Below are positions 1 to 4,924 of a DNA stretch of 6,289 bases, in pieces. The position numbers and the translations under genes are program-made. This stretch comes from Deltaproteobacteria bacterium (lineage in GTDB: Bacteria; Desulfobacterota; Dissulfuribacteria; Dissulfuribacterales; QOAL01): the NCBI GenBank assembly GCA_026996955.1, contig JALWJV010000097.1, forward strand, positions 1 to 6,289, in the 5' to 3' direction. The stretch's first letter is position 1. The number at the start of each line of letters is the position of its first letter. The notes beneath the pieces were generated by a model. The model saw only the letters and a list, made by a program, of their open reading frames with translations, ran no database searches and was not told the DNA's origin.

Positions 1-300
1 CCGGACATTCTTTACATGGATGAACCCTTTGGCGCCCTTGATTTTGTCACCAGGCTTCAGATGCGGGAGGAGATGCTGAATGTCCACTCCATGTTTGACT
101 CAACCATACTTTTTATCACCCATGACATAGACGAGGCGCTGCAACTGGGTGACCAGATAATTGTAATGTCCGAGCGTCCCTCCAGGGTCAAGGCAGACAT
201 ACACCTTGACGCACCCCATCCAAGAGATCTGTCCTCTGGCCACCTGGCAGAGCTGAGAAAAGAGGTGTACTTCCTCATGGGCCTTCACGCAGCGCTGTAA
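1..300 (+). CDS. ABC transporter ATP-binding subunit, nitrate/sulfonate/taurine type (3' end only)
   Basis: This is the C-terminal 99 residues of a cytoplasmic ATPase subunit that powers a substrate-binding-protein-dependent importer. The reading frame is open from base 1, so the gene begins before the window, and it ends with TAA at 298-300. Visible residues (numbered within the fragment) are the Walker B stretch ILYMDEP (3-9) with the catalytic glutamate E8, the D-loop GALD (11-14), and the switch histidine H41 in ITHDIDEAL. The phrase DEPFGALD followed by THDIDEA, and the short tail after it, fit the SsuB/TauB/NrtD group, whose members import sulfonates, taurine, nitrate or related small molecules. 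Walker A and the signature motif lie outside the window, so the substrate cannot be assigned. The partner permease and binding-protein genes would be expected upstream. No intrinsic terminator is visible after the stop. Confidence 0.9.
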   Translation, partial: PDILYMDEPFGALDFVTRLQMREEMLNVHSMFDSTILFITHDIDEALQLGDQIIVMSERPSRVKADIHLDAPHPRDLSSGHLAELRKEVYFLMGLHAAL

Positions 301-303
301 ATA

Positions 304-331
304 GCTCAAAACTGAAAGCTCAAGGCTCAAA
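304..331 (+). repeat. Short GCTCAA(A/G) heptamer cluster
   Basis: GCTCAAA at 304-310, GCTCAAG at 318-324 and GCTCAAA at 325-331 are spaced at multiples of seven bases, directly after the stop of the ABC ATPase gene. This looks like a small microsatellite-like decay product at a gene end. No function is implied. Confidence 0.45.
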
Positions 332-348
332 GTACAACTAGTTCAACG

Positions 349-404
349 TATTAACAGTATGGTTCGTAAATAGTCTTGTTTTTCCGTTCCGGTGAATAGA
401 TACC
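349..404 (+). repeat. Dispersed repeat, copy 1 (upstream of clpB)
   Basis: Bases 366-398 match the reverse complement of 3452-3484 at 32 of 33 positions; the only difference is A372 against C3478 (G on the complementary strand). Similarity extends outward: 349-359 (TATTAACAGTA) matches the reverse complement of 3495-3505 at 10 of 11, with a 4-nt length difference in between. On the inner side, GAATAGATACC (394-404) is the exact reverse complement of 3292-3302. The two copies therefore flank clpB in inverted orientation. No open reading frame lies inside the repeat. It is likely one member of a genome-wide family of non-coding repeats, which cannot be tested from this window alone. Confidence 0.85.
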
Positions 405-433
405 AAAATTAAAAATCCAGGCCGTATCTATTC
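394..433. repeat. Perfect 10-bp inverted repeat at the inner edge of repeat copy 1
   Basis: GAATAGATAC (394-403) is perfectly complementary to GTATCTATTC (424-433), with a 20-nt AT-rich spacer. The same GTATCTATTC word appears at the left edge of the element downstream of clpB (3293-3302). This suggests it is a conserved edge of the repeat family and not a private operator of clpB. It could also fold as a hairpin in a transcript entering from upstream. Confidence 0.55.
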
Positions 434-582
434 CTTTCCCTTGACACGTCCAAAACAGTTCTTACCTTTTTCACAAAACCGAAAATTTCTAACTTACTGA
501 GTTCCGTATTTTTTCCCGTAATGACATTTTCATTCTGTCTTAAAGCAGGTGGCCACACGCTGCCTTGTACGTCATTTAAGGA

Positions 583-617
583 AACAAAAGTTTGTTAGTT
601 TTATAAAAATTTCATAA
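583..617. promoter_or_regulatory. Two adjacent dyads in the clpB 5' leader
   Basis: AACAAA-AG-TTTGTT (583-596) is a perfect 6-bp dyad. It is followed by TTAT(a)AAA-A-TTT(c)ATAA (601-617), which pairs at 7 of 8 positions and ends one base before the clpB Shine-Dalgarno. They could be operator half-sites or weak leader hairpins. In such AT-rich DNA, short dyads also arise by chance, so the regulatory reading is tentative. Confidence 0.25.
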
Positions 618-632
618 GAGAGGATATTAATT

Positions 633-3215
633 ATGCAATTCGATAAATTTACAACCAAATCACAGGAGGCCATACAGGGGGCCCAGCAGCTAGCCCAGAG
701 CAAGGGGCATCAGCAGATTGAGCCTGAACACCTTCTGAAGGTCCTGTTGCAGCAGCCTGAAGGGATAATCCCCTCTGTGCTTAAAAAGATGGGGGTAGAG
801 GTTGCTGCAATTGAAGCCGAGATGGATGCGGCTATTGAAACCTTTCCACAGGTGAGCGGTTCAGGACAGATTTATCTGTCCTCAAACCTTAACCGGGTGC
901 TTGAAAGGGCTTTTGTTATAGCCACTGACATGAAGGATGAGTATGTCAGTCAGGAGCACCTGGTACTTGCCATGCTGGAGGCAACAGATACCAAGGCAAG
1001 CCAGAGCCTTGTCTCCCATGGCGTAAACAAGGATGCATTTCTTAAAGCACTGGTTGCCATAAGGGGAAATCAGCGCATCACTGATCCCAACCCTGAGGCA
1101 ACGTACCAGGCGCTTGAAAAGTACGCGCGAGACCTTACTGCCCTTGCACGCACAGGAAAACTTGACCCTGTAATCGGAAGGGATGAAGAGATCAGGCGTG
1201 TGCTCCAGGTGCTTTCAAGGCGTACCAAGAACAACCCCATTCTCATGGGTGAACCTGGTGTTGGTAAAACCGCCATTGTAGAAGGCCTGGCACAGAGAAT
1301 AGTCTCAGGCGATGTGCCGGAGACCCTTAAAGACCGCCGTATTGTTGCCCTTGACATGGGTGCGCTTATCGCCGGCGCAAAGTACAGGGGTGAATTCGAG
1401 GAACGCCTCAAGGCAGTGCTCAAGGAGGTTTCTGAATGTCAGGGAGAGGTCATCCTCTTCATTGACGAAATCCACACCTTGGTTGGCGCCGGGAAGACCG
1501 ATGGCGCAATGGACGCTTCAAACATGCTGAAGCCTGCCCTTGCAAGGGGTGAGCTCCACTGTATTGGTGCTACCACAATAGACGAATACCGCAAGTACAT
1601 TGAAAAGGATGCTGCCCTTGAACGCAGATTCCAGCCCATCCTGGTGGAAGAGCCCTCGGTTGAGGATACAATCTCCATCCTCAGAGGGCTTAAAGAAAAA
1701 TACGAGGTTCACCACGGTGTGCGCATAAAGGACTCTGCCATAGTATCGGCTGCCACGCTGTCTCACAGGTACATTACCGACAGGTTCCTGCCGGACAAGG
1801 CAATTGACCTGATAGACGAGGCAGCAGCCAAGCTCCGTATTGAGATCGACAGCCTTCCCTCGGAGATTGATGAGATACAGCGCCGCATGATGAAACTGGA
1901 GATAGAACGCGAGGCGCTTAAAAAGGAAGTGGATGAGGCATCAAAGGAACGCCTTAAAAAGATCGAGCAGGAGCTTGCAGATCTCAAGGAGCAGCGTGAC
2001 TCCCTCAAGGCAGTATGGGAGCGCGAGAAAGAGCAGATCCACAGGATTCGCGACATCAAGGAAAAAATTGACAGTCTCAAGGTGCAGGCAGAGCAGTTGC
2101 AGCGCCAGGGTGAGCTTAACCGTGTTGCGGAAATATTGTATGGCGAGGTGCCCAAACTCCAGCAGGAGCTTGAAGATGCCCAGAAGAAACTTGAGGAACA
2201 GGAAGCCGAGGGCACCAGCATGCTCAAGGAGGAGGTGGATGCCGAGGACATCGCCGCCATCATTGCAAAGTGGACAGGCATACCGGTAAGCAAGCTGCTC
2301 CAGGGTGAGCGTGAAAAGCTTATCCACATGGAGGAGGAACTTGGCAAACGGGTAATTGGCCAGGAAAAGGCAATTGTTGCTGTATCAAATGCAGTGAGGC
2401 GTGCCAGAGCAGGGCTTCAGGCCCCGACAAGGCCCATTGGCTCCTTTATATTCCTTGGCCCCACCGGTGTTGGAAAGACCGAGCTCTCAAGGGCACTTGC
2501 CGAGTTCATGTTTGATACCGAGCAGGCCATGATCCGCATTGACATGAGTGAATTCATGGAAAAACATGCGGTTGCAAGGCTTATAGGAGCGCCTCCGGGA
2601 TATGTTGGATACGAAGAGGGTGGATACCTCACAGAGGCGGTTCGCCGCAAGCCCTATTCGGTAATCCTGTTTGATGAAATTGAAAAGGCGCATCCGGATG
2701 TGTTCAACATCCTGCTGCAGATTCTTGATGACGGAAGGCTCACAGACGGAAAGGGCCGTACCGTTGACTTCAAGAACACCATTATCATAATGACTTCCAA
2801 TATTGGAAGTGATGTTATCCAGCAGGTCTCTGACTACGAGGAGATGGAGCGGAGGGTGCTTGACGCCATGAGGCTCCACTTCAAGCCGGAGTTCCTTAAC
2901 AGGGTGGATGATATAATCATATTCCACGCACTGACCAAGGAACACCTGATAAAGATCGTTGACATCCAGCTCCGTTACCTCAAGGAGAGGCTTGAGGATG
3001 CCGGATATGATATGGTGGTCACCGACAAGGCAAAACAGTGGATTGCTGACAGGGGATTTGATCCTACCTATGGCGCACGTCCCATCAAGAGGGCTATACA
3101 GCGCTACATTGAAGATCCGCTGGCTCTGCGCATCCTTGAAGGTGCATTTGCCGAGGGTGATACCATCAGGATTGATGTTGATGAAAACGGAAATGCGGTG
3201 TTTGAAAAGGCATAA
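633..3215 (+). CDS. clpB: ATP-dependent chaperone/disaggregase ClpB
   Basis: ClpB is a hexameric cytoplasmic AAA+ disaggregase that, with DnaK/DnaJ/GrpE, pulls polypeptides out of aggregates after heat or other protein-damaging stress. The 860-residue length is normal for full-length ClpB. In order, the protein shows: a double Clp N-domain (about 1-145); NBD1 with Walker A GEPGVGKT (206-213), pore loop KYRGEFEER (250-258), Walker B VILFIDE (273-279) and arginine-finger region ALERRF (328-333); the charged coiled-coil middle domain (about 405-530) that separates ClpB from ClpA and ClpX; and NBD2 with Walker A GPTGVGKT (609-616), Walker B VILFDE (677-682), pore loop GYVGYEEGG (656-664) and sensor-2 GARPIKR (814-820). 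All catalytic residues are intact. The ATG is supported by GAGAGGA at 618-624 and the typical N-terminal wording MQFDKFTTKSQEA. The gene ends at its own terminator, so it is probably monocistronic. No CIRCE site is seen, leaving sigma-32-type control possible but unproven. Confidence 0.99.
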   Translation: MQFDKFTTKSQEAIQGAQQLAQSKGHQQIEPEHLLKVLLQQPEGIIPSVLKKMGVEVAAIEAEMDAAIETFPQVSGSGQIYLSSNLNRVLERAFVIATDMKDEYVSQEHLVLAMLEATDTKASQSLVSHGVNKDAFLKALVAIRGNQRITDPNPEATYQALEKYARDLTALARTGKLDPVIGRDEEIRRVLQVLSRRTKNNPILMGEPGVGKTAIVEGLAQRIVSGDVPETLKDRRIVALDMGALIAGAKYRGEFEERLKAVLKEVSECQGEVILFIDEIHTLVGAGKTDGAMDASNMLKPALARGELHCIGATTIDEYRKYIEKDAALERRFQPILVEEPSVEDTISILRGLKEKYEVHHGVRIKDSAIVSAATLSHRYITDRFLPDKAIDLIDEAAAKLRIEIDSLPSEIDEIQRRMMKLEIEREALKKEVDEASKERLKKIEQELADLKEQRDSLKAVWEREKEQIHRIRDIKEKIDSLKVQAEQLQRQGELNRVAEILYGEVPKLQQELEDAQKKLEEQEAEGTSMLKEEVDAEDIAAIIAKWTGIPVSKLLQGEREKLIHMEEELGKRVIGQEKAIVAVSNAVRRARAGLQAPTRPIGSFIFLGPTGVGKTELSRALAEFMFDTEQAMIRIDMSEFMEKHAVARLIGAPPGYVGYEEGGYLTEAVRRKPYSVILFDEIEKAHPDVFNILLQILDDGRLTDGKGRTVDFKNTIIIMTSNIGSDVIQQVSDYEEMERRVLDAMRLHFKPEFLNRVDDIIIFHALTKEHLIKIVDIQLRYLKERLEDAGYDMVVTDKAKQWIADRGFDPTYGARPIKRAIQRYIEDPLALRILEGAFAEGDTIRIDVDENGNAVFEKA

Positions 3216-3232
3216 ACCGCTTTAACCCATGC

Positions 3233-3266
3233 AAAAAGGGGGCTGATTATTCAGCCCCCTTTTTTT
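3233..3266 (+). terminator. Intrinsic terminator of clpB
   Basis: A perfect 14-bp stem is formed by AAAAAGGGGGCTGA (3233-3246) and TCAGCCCCCTTTTT (3251-3264), closed by a TTAT loop. The T-run continues to 3266. It begins 17 bp after the clpB stop codon. The A-run on the 5' side would also give an oligo-U tail to a transcript arriving from the opposite strand, so it may work in both directions. Confidence 0.95.
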
Positions 3267-3291
3267 GTCTTTACACACTCCTTGGCAGTAC

Positions 3292-3505
3292 GGTATCTAT
3301 TCAGCGTGGTAAATGGTCTTGTTTTGGAGTGACTCTGAAGAATTTCATAGTTTTTCTTGGCGAAGCGGAGCCCAAAAAATCGCGTTTGTCTGAGCGAGGG
3401 ACGAGCGAGTTTCGCGATTTTGGCAAAGCGAGCCTTAGAAAAACAAGAAATTATTCACCGGAACGGAAAAACAAGACCATTTACCTACCTTAATTACCGT
3501 TAATA
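3292..3505. repeat. Palindromic MITE-like element containing repeat copy 2 (between clpB and the M24 gene)
   Basis: The core, 3308-3485 (178 bp), has perfect 18-bp terminal inverted repeats (3308-3325 and 3468-3485, GGTAAATGGTCTTGTTTT). Further in, paired blocks continue: TGAAgAATTTC (3336-3346) with 3447-3457, GTTTTTCT (3350-3357) with AGAAAAAC (3437-3444), and AAAATCGCG (3376-3384) with CGCGATTTT (3413-3421). The apex carries GAGCGAG twice (3392-3398, 3403-3409). Two side arms, GGC...GCC, could form cruciform branches. The right end (3452-3484) is repeat copy 2, inverted relative to 349-404. GGTATCTATTCA at 3292-3303 supplies the missing edge of the repeat unit, and similarity to copy 1 continues outward to 3505. 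There is no coding capacity, so any mobility would require a transposase in trans. Together with the clpB terminator it fills nearly all of the clpB-M24 gap. Confidence 0.8.
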
Positions 3506-3520
3506 TGCTCACCAGTTACC

Positions 3521-4717
3521 ATGAATTTTATTAAAGTTCCACAATCAGAGACAGAAAACAGAATCTCCAGGTTTCAGAAGTTGTTATGTGCCAAGGGCAT
3601 AAGCCTTGCCCTGATCCGCCAGAATGCCGATCTCTACTATTTTTCAGGCACTGTCCAGGACGCGCACCTTTTTATACCTGCTGAAGGCAAACCGGTCATG
3701 CTGGTATGGCGCTCTTTAAGCAGGACAACAGACGAATCCCCCCTTGAAAATATCATGCCGCTTGAGGGCCTGAGCAGGCTTGCAGATGCAGTAAAGGATG
3801 CAGGAATCAACATGGATGGCACGCTGGGGCTTGAAATGGATGTACTGCCTGCATTTTTCTACAACTTTTACACAAACAGGGCATGGCCCGGCGAAAAGGT
3901 GTATGACATAAACCCGCTGATCAGGGAGACCAGGGCAATAAAGAGCCAGTGGGAGACTGAACAGATACGGGCAGCATGCAGGCAGGTGGCTGAGGCAGTT
4001 GAGATTGTCCCTGACGTGCTTAAGCCAGGTATAACAGAGCTTGAGCTTGCCGCTGCAGTGGAGACGAAACTTAGAATCTCCGGGCATCCGGGATACACCC
4101 GCATGCGTGGCTGGAACCAGGAACTCGGCTATGGCCAGTTTCTGTCAGGAGAGCAGGGTGCGCTACCCTCCTGGACCAACACGCCTGGCGGTGGCAAGGG
4201 GGTAAACCCTGCCTTTGGCATCAGTGCATCCGGGCGTAAAATCCAGGCGCACGAGCCGGTAAGTGTTGATCTTGGAGGCTCAGTAAACGGTTATCTGTGT
4301 GACCAGACAAGGCTTTTTTCCATTGGAAGCCTGCCGGATCATCTGAAAAAGGCCTTTGATGCAACCCTTGAACTGCAGCATAAAATTGAAGAACAGCTCA
4401 GGCCCGGCACCATTTCCGGAACAATTTACGATTATGCCCTGGACTTTATGTCCCGTTTGGATTATCAAGCCCATTTCATGGGTACAGGCCGGGACCATGT
4501 CCCATTCGTAGGGCATGGTCTTGGCATTGAGATTGACGAATACCCATTTTTAGCACGGGGAAACAGGATGGAGCTCTGTGCAGGCATGGTAGTGGCTATT
4601 GAGCCAAAGCTGGTATTCCCCGGAGAAGGCCTGATAGGAATTGAGGACACATTTCTGATTACAGAGCAGGGTGCTGAACGTCTTACCCTGAGCCCGCAGG
4701 AACTGCGGCAACTCTGA
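3521..4717 (+). CDS. M24-family (pita-bread fold) metallopeptidase-like protein, Xaa-Pro peptidase related
   Basis: This 398-residue cytoplasmic protein has a creatinase-like N-terminal domain (about 15-140, including NADLYYFSG at 35-43) and a C-terminal pita-bread domain (about 145-390). Family members such as PepQ and PepP use two metal ions to cleave Xaa-Pro bonds. The five expected metal ligands are present: D250 (SVDLGG), D261 (CDQTR), H332 (GHGLG), E361 (EPK) and E375 (IEDTF). However, the usual second histidine in the GHGxGxxxHE motif is aspartate here (D339, IDEYP). By motif alignment to PepP, the histidine that normally follows SGxxG is serine (S217). These changes are typical of a less-studied M24 subgroup with PS...PGGGKG wording, so a standard prolidase call would be overconfident. 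The start is the only in-frame ATG after a stop at 3491-3493. No clear Shine-Dalgarno precedes it. The end of the palindromic element lies 35 bp upstream, and no intrinsic terminator follows. Confidence 0.88.
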   Translation: MNFIKVPQSETENRISRFQKLLCAKGISLALIRQNADLYYFSGTVQDAHLFIPAEGKPVMLVWRSLSRTTDESPLENIMPLEGLSRLADAVKDAGINMDGTLGLEMDVLPAFFYNFYTNRAWPGEKVYDINPLIRETRAIKSQWETEQIRAACRQVAEAVEIVPDVLKPGITELELAAAVETKLRISGHPGYTRMRGWNQELGYGQFLSGEQGALPSWTNTPGGGKGVNPAFGISASGRKIQAHEPVSVDLGGSVNGYLCDQTRLFSIGSLPDHLKKAFDATLELQHKIEEQLRPGTISGTIYDYALDFMSRLDYQAHFMGTGRDHVPFVGHGLGIEIDEYPFLARGNRMELCAGMVVAIEPKLVFPGEGLIGIEDTFLITEQGAERLTLSPQELRQL

Positions 4718-4749
4718 TCCCGAAAGCCACGCTAATACCTGAGTTGAGC

Positions 4750-4849
4750 GATTGTCGGATTTGCTGCAGATCCGCGAAAGAGGAATTCCCATAATAGTCG
4801 GCTATATGGGAATTCCTCTGACAAAGGAGATGCAGTGAATCCGGCAATC
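4750..4849 (+). promoter_or_regulatory. Long foldback RNA structure upstream of typA
   Basis: The transcript could fold into one long hairpin. The outer stem pairs 4750-4768 with 4831-4849: 19 consecutive pairs, three of them G-U. It continues through two opposed G/A mismatches (4769-4770 against 4829-4830) to UCC (4771-4773) on GGA (4826-4828). Inside sits a near-perfect 18-bp stem (4779-4797 with 4802-4819, one bulged A at 4794) closed by TCGG. No T-run follows, so this is not a normal intrinsic terminator. The fold would bury the AAAGGAG Shine-Dalgarno (4823-4829) and the GTG at 4835. An alternative local hairpin (4756-4774, CGGATTTG/CAGATCCG with loop CTG) uses the same left-arm bases and would free the right arm. 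That resembles a switch, but a decaying palindromic repeat would look the same. Confidence 0.5.
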
Positions 4850-4915
4850 CCGCAGGGTTTCAGTGCATTTCTGCGCCCAATATCAGGGCTGCAAAGACAT
4901 TCTGTGGAGTTTTAA
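4835..4915 (+). CDS. Possible 26-residue leader peptide upstream of typA
   Basis: A GTG at 4835 is preceded by a strong Shine-Dalgarno, AAAGGAG (4823-4829), at 5-nt spacing. It opens a 26-codon frame (beginning MNPAIPQGFSAFL) that ends with TAA at 4913-4915, nine bases before the typA ATG and in the same frame as typA. I recognise no family, membrane segment or attenuator-type codon run. The case rests on the ribosome-binding site and position alone. Against it, the start lies inside the arm of a large palindrome, so the Shine-Dalgarno could be incidental. If real, it might couple translation into typA, whose own Shine-Dalgarno is poor. Confidence 0.25.
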   Translation: MNPAIPQGFSAFLRPISGLQRHSVEF

Positions 4916-4924
4916 TTTTCAAGC

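Larger units (their letters stand above)
301..632. other. Non-coding gap between the ABC ATPase gene and clpB
   Basis: This 332-bp gap contains no convincing gene. It starts with a short run of GCTCAA-type heptamers (304-331), continues with a dispersed repeat copy (349-404) and an associated inverted repeat (394-433), and becomes AT-rich towards clpB, where two small dyads lie (583-617). I found no CIRCE element (TTAGCACTC-N9-GAGTGCTAA). The phrase CCCTTGACA (438-446) resembles a sigma-32 or sigma-70 -35 box, but I could not pair it with a persuasive -10. The clpB promoter therefore remains unplaced. There is no hairpin plus T-run terminating the upstream gene. Confidence 0.7.

Noticed and set aside
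438..469. Possible clpB promoter with -35 TTGACA (441-446)
   Set aside because: The -35-like word is good, but the matching -10 window (about 462-469) reads CTTACCTT, which fits neither TATAAT nor the sigma-32 CCCCAT pattern. It also lies about 190 bp before the start codon. Not strong enough to annotate.
1763..2347. Long open frame on the minus strand inside clpB
   Set aside because: It is an antisense shadow of the clpB coiled-coil region. Its serine/arginine-rich, low-complexity translation is what reading lysine/glutamate codons backwards gives, and no family is recognisable.
3387..3412. GAGCGAG direct repeats as a CRISPR or iteron array
   Set aside because: There are only two 7-bp copies with a 4-bp gap, at the apex of the palindromic element. 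No repeat-spacer periodicity or origin context is present.
3480..3506. Promoter-like TTTACC / TAATAT pair at the right end of the repeat, before the M24 gene
   Set aside because: The spacer is only 15 bp and the -35 is weak. The -10 lies in a repeat whose sequence is shared with the clpB upstream copy, so the resemblance carries little weight.
3505..3534. Nine-codon ATG frame overlapping the M24 start
   Set aside because: There is no Shine-Dalgarno and it is very short and out of frame with the M24 gene. This is expected by chance.
4779..4819. Strong hairpin after the M24 gene as its intrinsic terminator
   Set aside because: The stem is strong, but the following bases are GACAAAGGAG with no T-run, and it is embedded in a larger foldback. 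A Rho-independent terminator is not supported.
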